A stretch of DNA of 60,000 nt. Source: Takakia lepidozioides (lineage: Eukaryota > Streptophyta > Takakiopsida > Takakiales > Takakiaceae). The notes beneath the pieces are model-generated. The model was not told the origin of the DNA and did no database searches. It saw only the letters and a list, made by a program, of their open reading frames with translations. Every line of letters begins with the position of its first letter. Positions within the stretch are counted from its first letter, which is position 1. Both the position numbers and the translations under genes were made by a program. The DNA is taken from NCBI GenBank assembly GCA_030704615.1, contig CM060733.1, forward strand, positions 54,748,001 to 54,808,000. Reading direction: 5' to 3'. Below, one piece after another: positions 1 to 13,233 of the stretch.

Positions 1-262
1 ATATGCACCTCTGTCATTTCCATATAAGTTGATCGCTTCAGTGAGAGCTGCCTTCAAACAATTAGTCACCTGGTTGTTTTTCCTTCCTCATTTGCTGTCG
101 GACAAGGAACTAGTAAGAGCTCTCTTTGGGGAGGACATATTTAGTGAATGTTTCAGAAATTTTAGAGGATTATTCATGGTGTTATCAGTAGAGAGAGAAG
201 TCAATCTTCTTTCATCTTGAAAGAAGAAAAAAATGCTGTACATCGATTGCACATAGATAGGA

Positions 263-3200
263 TTAAGGTGAAGATAAAGCTTCACCCAGGTCTGTGAGCA
301 CACACATGACCTGCTCTCTGGTTGCTCGGGATTTGCCATCTTCAGTATGGTAAATTCCGTTACTTGTTTGAAATCCAAAGGGACCAGACTGTGAGTAAGC
401 ATCCATGCCACCTGCAGGATGAATTTTCTCCCCTGCAGATGCTACAACTTCGTCACTAGGTGGAGGAAGTCCAAGGGATTTGACAGGGTGTTGTCCCTTA
501 GAGAGTTGATGCTGTTGGATGACAATCACTGAGGCTCTCATGTGATTGACCTCTTTGGAGACGAGAAGATCTCCTATCGGGCCCAGGCCATGCTCCTCTA
601 TTGCTGGGAAGTGTGACAGAGGGCTGTTAGAATTCAAGTGAAGCCCAACAATGAGCAGCCCATATTCAGATGAGCTTGCAACTTTTTTCACGGATTCATA
701 GGGATCATCCATCTCCCAAACCTTTACAGTTAGGTTTGGGCTAGTGTGATGAGGCCCACTCTCTTCAGAATCTGGATCCGTGAACTGAGAGTCTATTGAT
801 TCGTTGTTGCCCACCAGCTTACTCTCTCTCTCATTCATGGTTTTGGCAGCAGCAAGCAGGGGTGCAAGAGCTTCCATGTCTAGTTTCCTATTGTCTTCAG
901 ACTCTAGTATGTCCATTTCGAGATGAACTGCCCCACCTTTCTCAAGTGGTGTGGGAACTTGCCCATTTGTCCCAACAGTCTTCCTGTTTGTTGCCTCTGA
1001 ATTCCCGTGACCTGCTTGATTCTTCTCGAATGATGCTGGCTCCTCCGTTTTACACCAGGGCGCCTTGAAAAAACCATATAGTCTCCTCCCCAGCCCAAGT
1101 ATAGCTTCCCAACCCTTCCCTACAGCTGATACATGCCCAACATCCTCAAAGCATTTTCTTGGAGAATGGGTCACCAGTGTGTCACTCGGGAGACTGAAAA
1201 TTCCATGCGGCGGCACGTGACTTCTGATCAAACAGTGAATCACCGTGAGCTTTACCCCACTATGCCGGGACATTCGGCATGCCAACAGGATAGCCTCACG
1301 GTCATCTGGTCCTCCAAAAAACAACACGCAAATATGCTGGGAGATGATCACAGGGATGGTTGCTGAATGTCCTCCGAACCCCCGATCGACAAAAATGCCC
1401 ACAGAGCAAGGGGAGTCCTTTAAAAGCATCTCATTCACATGCTGGCAACCCGAGTGCATAGACTCGAAGCTCCCATTGTGGCAGTGATACTTGTGAAAGG
1501 GTAGAATGACCAAATTTATCTGATTTTTAGTGGCCGTCGACCAAATGTCTTCATGCATGTTGTCGTAAGGACTGATGGCTGTCGTGGTCTTCACCTTCAT
1601 TCTATTCAGCTGCCCATATTTTTGAAATGTAACTTCCACTGAGTCAAACCTCGACTGTCCCTGCAGCATGGAAAGAGACACTTTGTGAGCAGAGAGGGAG
1701 AAATGAGTGGTCTCAGTCAGGCAGGCTTGCCAATTCTTAATCACAATGTTGTCTTCCAGTCAATAGCCCAAGTGTACCAAGACGCAATCCCATCCAAAGG
1801 TGTCCCAGAGTACTTCTAGTACGACTGCATGACCGAAAAATGTTCAAAGGACTGAAACATGAGGGTCCTACCTCTCTCCAATCGATTTCCCCACCCTTCC
1901 TGTCCATGGATCCAATCCGGATAGCAGAACAGTGGTCTGATAACTCCATCAAATGCAGCAGAAATAGACGCAGTGATTTATGCTCTTTTCCCTTTGTCAT
2001 TTCTGCCAGGTATATCATGGCTGGTAGATTTTGTGATCCATGAGCACAGATCAGCATGCGTAACTGATCTTTATCGCTAGCATCAAGTCTTCTCTGTTTG
2101 TATGGGGTAATGTCACAGGCGGGATTATAGAGCCACATCACTATTGGTGTTGTGATGAAAGTGGTCACAATGGCCATAATCACCATGATGGCAAAAAGCT
2201 CCGGAGTGATAACCTACATGAATAACCACCAATTGATCCTTAGCAAAATTTATGAAGGTTACTGCTGTGTGACCTACACGGTTGAAACTTTGCTTTCATA
2301 TTTGAAATTAGGCCAGAGACCTTACATGGCCCCCTGATGAACAACACAACCAGAGATAAGAGTCGGTGCTTTCCTTTCTCAAATCAGTTGATACAGATTT
2401 AAGATGGACATCATACTCCTGAACTTCAAGGTGTAACCCCCATCTAGCCTCTCAATAGTGATGGGAGGGACCTTGATAAAAACTCAACTTGCCTCCAGCA
2501 GAATTCCAAACCTGGTGATCTAGGCTATCACATATCTTTTGAGAAGCCAACAATACTCCATCAAGTTACGATAAGATGGAATCTTAAAAAAGGGACTGCT
2601 TACAAAATCAAGTACATTCCACGATGTTTTGAGACCCAAAAATCCTTGGCAACCACAACCAACAGCTGAATGATCTCAAGGTGTGGAAAAGCATGCACTG
2701 ATTATATCATTCCTGCTTGAGTCTTGTGGTGCAGTTTTGACTTAAGCAGTGTGTGGAGGTGGCCAAGAAAGAGGGAGGTTGGGGGGGGGGGGAGTACGCA
2801 CCCCTTTAGAGAGGCCAATGTTCAGGACAATGAGCTCCAGCAGACCTTTTGTGTTCATAAGAAAACCTAGCGCCATAGACTTCCGCAATTCCATGCCCCA
2901 TACCTTGGCAACAATCATGGTACCCATGACTTTCCCTAGGCATGCAGTCGCCAGCACCATTGCTAAAATCCCCACTGGATTTGTCCACCCAGGCCGAGAT
3001 TGCCCTTGTTAATGAAGGTTCTACTTCCATCATATCTAACTCTCGTGGTTGAGGGATATAGAGAAACAGAGAAAGAAGGGGCTTCTGAGAGGTTTATGGA
3101 TAGTAGAAGTCAAGCCCATGTATGGAATATCACTGACAGTCATAATGTTGGTCATTGAGTTCCATACCAGCATTGCTACCGTTCATGGCAGAGATGTTGG

Positions 3201-5560
3201 TCTTGAGGCCGGAGGAAGCAAAATAAAGAGGTAGAAACAGTATGCTCACATAATCCTCCATCTTCTCAATCAGTATCGCTGCAGACCACACACAAGATGA
3301 ACTGTGAGGGATCCGGGAGCAAGAAATCCGATAAAGTCAATTGTGTGTCAACACAATAGACATCAGGAAATTGATGTTGGAGAAAGACTAACCTGCAAAT
3401 GGACCGTCATTGGGAATGATGAGCCCGCATATGAATGCCCCAAAAATGACATGAATTCCAATAAGATCAGAAAGTAAAGCTGCTGCCAAGACTAACACCA
3501 GTGTAAAAGCGATTATGGGCTCTGGAATTGGCTCCTCGTACTGTGCCATAGCAAATGCAATGGGGCGAACTAGCAGAAACATGAAAGCTAGGAAAGCAAT
3601 CCCCAGTGCAAGAACCCACAAGGCCAATATAGGCGATGACCCAGCATTTGGTATTGTGACTGCCAGGGCTAAGAGTATCCACGCCACAATGTCGTTTACG
3701 GCTGCTGCCGACATGGCTATCTCACCGATCTGCAATTTTCAGCACCTCTTTTCCTTCAGACGCGAGAGGAGAAACTCAAATCGAACTGTCAATATCTTTG
3801 TGGGTCCAAGGTTCTCTTTTTTGGCTAACATTTCCCTTGTGAATGTTGTGTCTTCTCAAATTTGTCATGTAGACCCTCGAACATGTCAGTTTACTCTCTC
3901 GCATTGTCCAATTACAATGTCATGATCATTTTCTCTAATATCTGAGTCAGGGAGAAAACCCACCTCAGTCGTTAGAAGTTTCCGTTCTGCTAGGATTCGG
4001 GCAAGCACAGGGAAGGCGGTAATGGAAAGAGCGACACCAATGAACATCGTAAACGAACCGAAATTCGAATGCAGGCCCTTCAGGACTTTGAAAATAACAC
4101 AGGAAACAATAACCGCCAGTCCGAAGGGTAGTATTATACCAGCTGCGGCCATCCAAAGGGCTGGTGCTCTAGTCCTGTCAATTCCGTTTCCAAATCCCAG
4201 TTGTTAGAGAAGCTGAGAGAATGTGCTCATAAGAAAGGTTTGCCGTAGCCTTCTGGGCATAGACCCCGTGCCCAGTTTGGGCGTCCGGAACAAAAGGGAA
4301 CAGATACCACCTTTGTGAGGGGCTCACTCCAGTAGTGGGACCTACCTTGATATAAACGATTAGTTTGGGATGTCCAGATATCCTCATTAAGCTCTTCACA
4401 CAACCATCAATCCGCTGTGTGTGAGCAGTCCAAAAGTGAGAGATTGGAGAGAGAGACAGAGAGAGAACCTAATTGACTCTTCAATAACCCCTCTGACCTT
4501 TCTTACCAGCAAGCATCGTCTTCACATCCATTACTTCTGATCGTTGCATTTTAAGAGCAGAAGGTGATTTCCATTTCGGCTGACCCCTCTAGCTCCCTCT
4601 CTCTCTCTGGATTGCATGAAGTGTCTTTCTTTTCTCTTTTTTCTGTACCACTGAACCAAAAATGACGTTAGCATCATTACAGAGTAAGGGTAGCGTGCAT
4701 ACTTGCGAATCTTTTTCATGTCGAGCTCGAGGCCAACGAGAAAAACGAAGAAGATGAGACCGAGATTAGCTAATACGTCCAGCACTACCAATGAACTAGT
4801 CGGAAATAACTTTTGGGTGAAGCCTGGAATGCGACCAAATGCACTCGGTCCTAGCAATATGCCCCCAATAATTTCTGCATCGTGATTCAATCCAGAATCC
4901 CTCAGATGTCAGTTTAGAACTTTTGATTGGGCACCGACTTACGAGTTTCTTCTTGTTTTCAGTTATAGGATGAAATGAAGTCCCAACAGAGCCTCTCTAG
5001 GAAGTCGGCCTGCAGCTATGGTAGTGATCCACACACCGACCATGGTAACTAATAAGAATGCGAATACTGTGAATAAACGACTGAGGTGTGTATTGATCAG
5101 CTAACGTGCAGCAACTTGTTGGGCTGCATTAGAACAACTTTAGCTACAATGTAATGACTTCAGGGGCTATGGCATGCATACATGTTCTAGTAGGAATGGA
5201 CGTATTGATCATGACAATGTGATATAAGTTTAAAAACTCCTGAAGATATAGCTTCAGAGCTAAAGGAGAGTTGGTAGTCTTCAAAACACTCAATCCCCTT
5301 GCAAATATCATCTTTTTATAACGAAAGGGTGAACGCACAAGGATGACTAAGATCTAGGTATGAATACACGGGAGAGAAATTTTACCAGCCACAACCCGAG
5401 GTTGTCTGAGGGGCCTCAGGAGGAAGGTGATGAGACGGGAGAGGCCAATGATTAGGGCTATCTGTAAAATTACCAGGAGCAATGCATTGTGCATAGGATT
5501 GGCCCCTGTCACCACCCCGGTCCCGGATGTTACTTCAGATGTCGTGTTTAGCATTGCCAT
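263..5560 (-). CDS. CHX: CHX-type cation/H+ antiporter (CPA2 family), 8 exons
   Basis: Predicted monovalent cation (mainly K+)/H+ exchanger of endomembranes or plasma membrane. The exons I infer from GT/AG sites are 5386-5560, 4703-4874, 3964-4174, 3393-3729, 3168-3278, 2802-3004, 1872-2213 and 263-1660; phases match at every junction and sum to 982 codons plus stop. The N-terminal half holds the hydrophobic Na+/H+-exchanger domain, with family signatures such as [54 protein letters not shown] and [14 protein letters not shown]. The carboxylate pair expected in CHX proteins (ND of AAAVND) is present. The long last exon is the cytosolic regulatory domain with universal-stress-like blocks ([30 protein letters not shown]). 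The start is the first in-frame ATG before TM1; a GTG further upstream is less likely. The protein is longer than the usual 780-870 residues because of a polar linker (nt about 780-1080). The subfamily member (CHX17-20 type) is not resolved. Confidence 0.93.
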
Positions 5561-6466
5561 TTCCCCTCCAGATATGTTTGTAGCCGACTGTAGGCCCACA
5601 AATGAAGATCGTCAAATGAAGACGTACTTCAAAATTCAACGTTTATATATGCTCCGCTGAACAATCTCTATCCCTCTCTTCAACACTGATCCGTAAGATG
5701 ATCATTAATTAAGACAGCTGGCCAGCTATATCAGATGCCACTTTGTCATACTGCAACTGATCTCGGGCCTCAAAGTCGACTTCGAGTACAATTTCTAGAA
5801 CAATATTTTAAGGCGGCATAGATCACCAGCCAGCTACAGAGTCAAAATGTAGCCCGGTATATGTATAAGAGAATGTGACGAATTAGAAGAAACTGACGAA
5901 CTCCATTCAAGACGTCCGACATTTGCGCCGGGGAATTTGCAAGTCTCTCATTGATCTAGTATGCTTCGTCCAAGTTACAATGATGAAGATGAACACCCGT
6001 TTAATAATAGTTTCCTTAAGTTTGAGACCTGTCCAGCTGCACTCTACAGAGAAAGACAGAAAGAGAAGAGTTCACTCGATAACTTCTGGACACAGGAAGA
6101 CCTTGAAAGAGGGAGCTCTAGATAGATTCAACTGGTTAGTGTCATTACGGTGGCCCTGCCTTCCCTCTTTGGCACCACGGATCACGCTTGGCCGCTGACT
6201 CTGTTTCGTACCAACACAATTGCGGAACGAGCTGATCAAAGAGCTGAGCTCGTATGAATTGATCACACTAGATATGCAGTCATGCCACCCTCACAAATCC
6301 TGATCAATTCTACACTCGAGCTCCGACCTTCTGATCCCTCATACGTGCTTACAAACTCAGACTGTCAGCACACACTTCACAACACGGGGAGGCTCAGTCA
6401 TATAATCACTTCCTTCACCTAATACCCTCACCTCCCCCCTCCACGGCCTCCTTGCGCGCCGCCACG

Positions 6467-6485
6467 GGACGGACGTCGTCCGTCC
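6467..6485. repeat. Perfect 8-bp-stem hairpin in a GC-rich patch
   Basis: GGACGGAC, a 3-nt loop GTC, then GTCCGTCC: a perfect inverted repeat. It lies 45 bp from a second perfect hairpin in the same CpG-rich patch. The function is unknown. Confidence 0.8.
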
Positions 6486-6530
6486 GTGACCGGAGCGCCG
6501 ACGGCGTTTGCCCGTCCACGTCGCACCCCA

Positions 6531-6555
6531 CGGACGAACGGCTCCCGTTCGTCCG
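6531..6555. repeat. Perfect 11-bp-stem hairpin in a GC-rich patch
   Basis: CGGACGAACGG, loop CTC, then CCGTTCGTCCG. The stem is perfect over 11 bp. It shares the CGGAC/GTCCG theme with the hairpin at 6467-6485, so the two may derive from one foldback sequence. Confidence 0.85.
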
Positions 6556-7422
6556 CCCGTTTGCCGGCGTCGTTGACGCGTGTCGTGGGACCACACTTTC
6601 TCGTCAGTCCAATAGCCAGAGTTTAGCCAGAGGCGAGTTGGAGTGATTTTTCGCTAATTAGTTTTTTTTTTCGGTTTTTAGAATAAAACATATTTCATGT
6701 CAGAACATGCGCGTTGTACTTACTGGAATCTAACATCGACCTACCCCATCCAAGAACGTATAACTGCCCATGCCCTAATACAGGCAGTATTCTTGGCTCC
6801 GGTATATACGAATCTAGTAGGTACCTACCAGATGCTTTTCTACCAGCGTGGCCCGTGTATTTGTTGGAGTAGGATAGGACCTGTGGATACCTATTGTATT
6901 GTATCACCTAGAGCTGTACAAATGTACATTTGGCTTTCTGATACATACGGTCCGAGAAAGAGGGAGTATTTTGGGCTGGGAATGGGCAAGAGTACAGGCT
7001 GCCGAGATGAGCATGTAGATCTGGAAGACACTAGATATGATCAGATTTGCCTGCAACCATCTCTCTCTCTCTTTTGCTTTCTGCAGCCATCACTGATCTT
7101 CTTGCTCAGCTCTAGAGAGGTTTTTGTGGTCATCTCCTTCCCTTCCTATTTGGTGTGAACTGTAGGAAGACTTCCGAAGCACTTGCTCTTCTTTAGAAAT
7201 CTCTCACAAGTTGTGGTCGCATCCTTCCCTTAATCTTAATCCTGTAGACTAGTATTTGGTGGGAGCACACATGTTGTTCCTGTAGCTCTATTACAGTCGA
7301 TATCTTGTATCTTGAGCCTTGTAAGTTGTCTCTCCCGCTCTCGATCTGTACGCTTGTTTGTCAGTAGTTAGATAAATCTAGATACATCGAGGCTCAGAGT
7401 TTGAGCCGAGTCGAGTAGAGCC

Positions 7423-7809
7423 ATGAAAGGTAGTTGGATGGTGATGCTAGCCGGATTGCTTGCTATGTCTACCTCTCTGTGGGGGGCAAACGCTACCATC
7501 ACTCTGTTCAACGACTGCTACGGTCCTAATGTGTCAGTGACCGTGGTTAATCCGAGCACACGGCAGCTATTGTATGAGGGGCGACCCCCTGTTGGGTCTC
7601 AAATGCACGTGGACACGGGGGATGCTGATGCTGTAACTGGAAAGTTTAGCATCCCTACAGACCATCTGTATGTGACGATCAGCCTGCAGGACGGTGTCCA
7701 TGTGCTGATGCAGGACTATCTGGTGCTGCAGTACCACGCTAGAATTGGGATGATTGGATATCTGACAGACGATTCTGGAGTTATTTTGAGCACCATCTTT
7801 ACGCTGTGA
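7423..7809 (+). CDS. Small predicted secreted protein, 128 aa, unknown family
   Basis: This is a single-exon ORF starting at ATG 7423. Residues 1-22 form a signal peptide: a charged MKGSW start, a hydrophobic core (VMLAGLLAMSTSLW) and a likely cleavage site after GANA. The mature part is about 106 residues, rich in Val, Thr, Asp and Gly, with alternating hydrophobic residues that suggest a beta-rich fold. It has a single cysteine (in the NDCYGP segment), so it is not a cysteine-rich antimicrobial type. No transmembrane segment follows the signal. I do not recognise the family. The frame ends at TGA 7807-7809, and pyrimidine-rich sequence upstream could be 5' UTR. Secretion is inferred; the function is unknown. 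Confidence 0.6.
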   Translation: MKGSWMVMLAGLLAMSTSLWGANATITLFNDCYGPNVSVTVVNPSTRQLLYEGRPPVGSQMHVDTGDADAVTGKFSIPTDHLYVTISLQDGVHVLMQDYLVLQYHARIGMIGYLTDDSGVILSTIFTL

Positions 7810-9165
7810 AGGTTCATATGAACATCTTTGCTTGACTAGTTTCTTTCTCTGCAAGGTCTCTAAACTTACAGAGCTGCAGAGAGAAGAATCTGGGCGGCAA
7901 TTCGAGGGTCTGGACAAGATTCCCCCTTAAAGATGGGTAGTTGTTCAGTTCCATTTGGAAGCGATCTGATTGAGCTAGACATGGATTGATTAGATTTTCA
8001 TACTATGACCTAGACTTGGAGTGATTTGATTAGATGTAGCTGCTAACTGCCGCTTGCCCATGACTTGAATGATCAAGTTGATTACGTTAGGAAATTTGCA
8101 GTACGTGTGTGCAAGTGATGAGAGCTGAAGAATGAAGTGCAAGTCTTTGAAACTAAAGTGATGAAATGCAAGAGCGAAAGATTTCACTAAGTTACTCATA
8201 CGATCCGACTTGTGAAAATGTGGAATTGTTTGACAACTCTAGCTAGTTCTTTTCCGCGATCAACAAACGTACAGTATAGTCATCTCTAGAATACAACTCA
8301 ATGTGCTGCCATTGAACCATGCGATGGCCGCAAAATCCAGCAGAGAACTCTTAGAAATATACTTTGCTTTTGAGAGAATGGCTTGAGCCAAACTCCACTC
8401 TTTAGAATGTGACCTCAAGATTCTAAATCCATCATCTCACACTGAAACATGATGTCTCTGTGCGAAGTCTGAAAGTCCTCAGATGAGGTGGGCTGCATTA
8501 CTGGGAATGGATGCTTCAGTATCCCTAAGCTCCATGTTGTTATGATCTGTCCTAGAATCAGCTGAGAATGAACACCATTTCACTGAAAAGCACCTGTTCT
8601 CAAACATCTTGGTGGACCATTTATTAATGGTGCAGTGGACACACACCAAGACTCCAAGTACATTTCGATGCCCAAATCACCAACACCTCTTCCAGCAGCA
8701 GCCCACTGGAATTATCGAAGGCAGCTAGTTGCAAACCTGTTCATCACAAAAGCAATTAACAAGATGCTCCTCCCAAGAACGAGTACTCTGGTTTCCTGGC
8801 AAATGTCTTGTGAGATGCACTGCAAAGGTCTCAAACGGTTGTTAAAGTCTGTCTCAGTATTGTAAAAATTGAAGCAATCGTATCACACTGTTAACGGGAA
8901 CCAATAGTGGCCTGAGCTTCACAATGTATAAGGACCTACTCTATAGGAACACATTACTTTACATTCTCTAATTACATGATATGACACTCTGCAGCTCGTG
9001 TGTCTGTCCATACCACATCCACAGAGATCATCCATCCCTAGTGTACAGGACAACCCTGCCAAACTGGGTTTCCAAAGGCAGAGTGAAAAAAGGCATTGTG
9101 CCTTGCACAACTGAACTTTGCCAATGAGCTAAGAGTTCTTCTATCTGCTCCCCGAGGGAGGAAAG
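7810..9165. other. Intergenic: 3' flanks of the small gene and of HDR
   Basis: There is no supported coding region. The stretch lies between the TGA of the small secreted-protein ORF and the TAA of HDR, so it should contain both 3' UTRs because the genes converge here. I see no repeat or RNA gene in it. Confidence 0.5.
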
Positions 9166-12100
9166 TTAAGCTGCCATCTGCAGGACCTCTTGACGCTTGA
9201 TTTGAAACACCTCCTTCAGCACATCCTCGACTACCTGCCAGAGCCCACAGAGAGTATTGCTCACAAAAGATCGCAACAACAAAAGTATAAACATTAATTG
9301 ACATACTCAACATTAGAAATTACACCAGGAGGCTTCAATAGACAGCTGTAAGAGGTGCTTTTCACTTTTCTGATTCTCCAGCCAAAAAGAATGTACTCAT
9401 AAGATGTGGTTTGCCGTAGCCTTGTGGGGCATTCTCCAGCCAAATAGAAATATAAATTGAGACACCAATAGACAGCCTCAGCAACCTCGGCAGAAATGAA
9501 GAAAGCCATTATGCACGTATGAAACTACCCGTGGAGTCCAAAGAGAGACAGTACCTTGTCAGGGGTGGAGGCACCCGAGGTGATGCCAATTGTGACGGGG
9601 CCCTCTGGCAACCAGTTCTCCTTCTCTACATACTCACCATGCTGCATTCCAACAACTTGAACAGATTATCAACTTGGCATGGTCTGAAGGGAGAGACCAG
9701 AGAAAATGTTGGTAACCTGAGAAGGTGGCATTGTTCGGTAGGAACTGGAGGAGTATTGCATCTGACTCGTCACTAAAAAGAAAATGCTTTTAATAACGCC
9801 AGGAAGCAAGTTTTTGAAATATAAATGGGGATAGCACATGGCAAAGCATATAATAAAGGAGAAACAACATGAACCTACATTTAGTTTGAAGCCAATCTTA
9901 TTGCCAGGGCCAATTCGCTTCTCCGTATCAATCCAGTAGGAAGGAATATTATTTAGTTCTGCAATTTCTTGCAAGTGCGACGTGTTACTGGAGTTCCAGC
10001 CACCCACTACCAGCATGAGGTCGACCTTCTCCTCCACAAGCTTGTGCATTGCGTCTTGCCTCTCCTGCACCACCATATTCTTAGTCAGATCACTTATCGT
10101 ACTCCTAATATCTTAGGCTAGTTCAAACCAGATCACCTTCAATGGATGCCAAATTGCTGATTTCTGAGATGAATGCATCTGCACTCAAAGGACATCTCAT
10201 CGTACAAAATTGGCAGGATTTCCTAAGAACTTATTCCCTGCCTCAGTTAAACCTGTGGTGGTTTTGGTTCAGGAGATAACGCTGCCTTTAAGTAGCCCAA
10301 GTCCCCTCAAGACTACCGACCTGGGTGGCATCACATATAGTATTGAAGCTCATGAAGTGCTCAGTGGCATTCTCCACTCCATGTTTCTGCATCATAGTCC
10401 TCTCCATCAATTTTCCTGCCACCAGCAATCAAAGAGCACAAACTTATTTCCGTGCGACCATCCTGGTAACCCACCAGGGTCAGCAATGCAATCTAGGCAG
10501 TGTGGAGCTGTTTTTGAAGAGAATGGAGCTCACCAATCTCCTCAGTCTCTCCCTTTAGCATTGTAGTCTGGTTGGCGATGCCCAGTTTCTCCAGATCTTC
10601 ATCCGGGTTGAACCCCTTTGAAATTGCGAACTTGAATTTCTGTGGACAACTTATTTCCAACCATGAGAGACACAAACTGAAATTTTATCATTACGCCACT
10701 AATAAACAACGGAAAACACCTGTATGTCGATCTCCACAATAGACAAGAACAAACTATTATAGAACCAAATTTCCCTCAGTCACCACTAGCAAGAATCCCA
10801 ACTCTTATCACTGGCATAGGTTATGGTGAAACTAATTCGGTATTCATTCTGTAACCAGTGTAAGTTCTCTGCCACATGTTTGTCTAACCAATGACTAGAT
10901 AACCCCAAGCGTCTAAAACGACCATCCATCAGACCCCTGCCAGTTACACGAGGAGATAGTTCAAGCACCACTTCCCTGAACAGATCATTAATAAGAGTTG
11001 AAGCCATGTTGAATCCATTGTAGATACAGTGATGAAACAAAATTACAGAAAATCAAAACTGACAGAAATTGGACTAATGTGCAATCAGAGTAGTGCTCAA
11101 GGGCATTATACACATCTACTGGAACGACTTACTTCAAGAAACTCCTCCTTGCTGCCACTGGAGCCATTCAGCTTTCCTCCCAAGATATAGTCTGCGACAT
11201 AATTGGCCTGCCATAATAACAAAGCCAATGTCAAAGTCAAAGCCAATGTCTTATTTCAGAACATCTTCTTTCCATGGACCCCTCTGACAAGGCAAAATTT
11301 TTTTGACAGATTGGTTCTCAGATATTGGAAAATTTTAGACAAATCACAGACTTGAATATTTGCCAGCCTCTATCGCATTTTATTTCTCAACTTGGCAAAC
11401 TCAGAACAACTAACTGAAACCTAGAACGATCCGCACAAGGGGCTAAGGGTCCAAAAGACATCCAAGCTGATAAGAAAATGAGGGAAAACGCCGTACCTCG
11501 CCCATGTTCTTAACAATAATGTATTTTCCTGCAAAGGAAGCAGTCGCCACAGTCTCTTCATGAGCATACTTGCCATGAATCACCGATGTGCAGGTCAACT
11601 TCTTATGCTTCTCCACCGTGTTCCACACCTGAAATCCCAATTGAGAAGTTTCTGGGTTAAGACCTTTCTTCTGTCTCCCTTTTCTGCACTGAAGATCCTA
11701 CTGGATGCAAAGGTCAGCCAGACCAGGAAGGTCGTAGAGAGGTCAGGCAGAAAGAGACAAGTAAGTTGAAGCAAAGACAACCTTCGAGACCCAAGGGCAG
11801 GTGGTGTCCACAATTTGCACTTTCTTGTCACTAAGTATTTGCATCTCCTGAACAGCTGCCCCAAATGCAGGTAGTATGACCACATCACCCTTCTCCACAA
11901 CCTCGAAATCCTTGCCTTCAGGAGTCACTGGAATATATTCAACTTTCATTTCTTCCATTTTCTGGCCACCACATGACATCCACACAACTCTTCATCTTTC
12001 AGCATAGATTAAAGCGCAAAAATGTAACAAAAAATACACCACCATAAAACTCGGCCACTTGACAGCTGCTAGGCCCTGTTGCCTGTACCTCGCTGTGGTC

Positions 12101-13233
12101 TACGCACAGACTCCAGCTTTTATTTCAATTGCTAAGATAACATATTGGGAACAGGTTTCCCTGTGATCCTGATGGTGTTTGCTGAGTGCATAGATGGTCC
12201 CAGTAAAAGCAGCTGCAACTCCCAGTTCGAGTAGGTACAAAACAACCCCTTTCCGGAAAGGCACCAACCTGATTTACAGTGGGGTTATGGATAATCTCAT
12301 TGGTGATCCACAGCTTCTCGTTGGGGAATTGCTTGCGGGCCTCATACGCAATTTGAACTGCGCGCTCAACTCCCCAGCAAAACCCATACGAGTTGGCCAG
12401 CTTCACAGTCACATTTCCCCATGTGTACTCAAAGTTGTTCTCCTTCAACGTCTTCACCATATCACCTACATCAAAACAGAAAAAACTCTTCAAAGTCTCA
12501 ATACCCCAGATTATTCTTCTACTCAATGTCAAAGGGGTATGTATGTTTAAAGGAAAATCACATATGGAGGATCTCTTTACAGCTCTGGCGTCTAGTGTCA
12601 GTTTCTGCGGCCTCTTCTCTACAGCTTAACGCGAGTAAGGATCATGTGTGGCAATGTAATCATTCAGGATTTTCAGTGTCTATTTGTGTAGCAAGCGGGC
12701 TGCTCTGCTGGAAGATAGATGTTAGGAGAGCTAGATGTAGAGAATTGCAAAAACTTTTGTGCAAACATCCCGGAATGGGTCAGATATACGGTTCTCCCTC
12801 ATCCAAACTCTCATTTTGTGATTGCGTCAAATCCACTACCAGACTTGTTCACGTCTAAAGTGCATAGATGGAAAACAATAAAGCCTTCAAAGCTCAAGCA
12901 GTTCAGAGACTCACTGGTATACTCGACCTCCATCTGAGCCAACATCTCCTTCTTGTATCCAAATCCATTCTTGTTGTAATTATCACTCCTGGTCAATGTT
13001 TTCCGAAATGACTTGGAATCAAATTGCTCGGTCGCCTCTGTAGCGGCGGGTGGGGCAGCATCACACCGCACCAGCCCTGCCACCTGCCTTCTTTCCCTCT
13101 TCCCAGTCCCACCGAATGTGGAAACTCTCACACACGACAAGGACTCCACCTTAGCCTGCTTCCTGCCATAGCCACTTCCGACCGCCATGGTCGGCACTCT
13201 AAGAGCACCTGCAACCGCGCAGGAACTCGCCAT
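9166..13233 (-). CDS. HDR: 4-hydroxy-3-methylbut-2-enyl diphosphate reductase (HDR/IspH), 10 exons
   Basis: Last enzyme of the plastid MEP pathway: it reduces HMBPP to IPP and DMAPP with a [4Fe-4S] cluster. The exons I infer are 12915-13233, 12269-12465, 11782-11961, 11497-11628, 11133-11207, 10534-10639, 10321-10415, 9879-10064, 9555-9641 and 9166-9234, all with GT/AG sites and compatible phases, giving 481 aa (the Arabidopsis enzyme is about 466). The three cluster cysteines are visible in [21 protein letters not shown] and FNTICDATQ. Other family blocks are [71 protein letters not shown] and [11 protein letters not shown]. The N-terminal ~70 residues ([12 protein letters not shown]...) are poorly conserved, basic and Ser-rich, as expected for a chloroplast transit peptide. 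The start is the ATG that opens this peptide. The C-terminus ends ...VLQMAA. Confidence 0.97.

Larger units (their letters stand above)
5600..7422. other. Intergenic region between CHX and the small secreted-protein gene
   Basis: This region holds the divergent 5' flanks of the CHX gene (minus) and of the small ORF at 7423 (plus). I see no convincing coding frame. The notable content is a GC-rich, CpG-rich patch at about 6430-6600 that contains two perfect hairpins (listed separately), followed by AT-rich DNA. Promoters for both neighbours presumably lie here, but I cannot assign individual sites. Confidence 0.5.

Noticed and set aside
6357-6596. Arg-rich protein on the minus strand
   Set aside because: The frame is open only because the patch is GC-rich and hairpin-bearing; composition and lack of motifs argue against coding.
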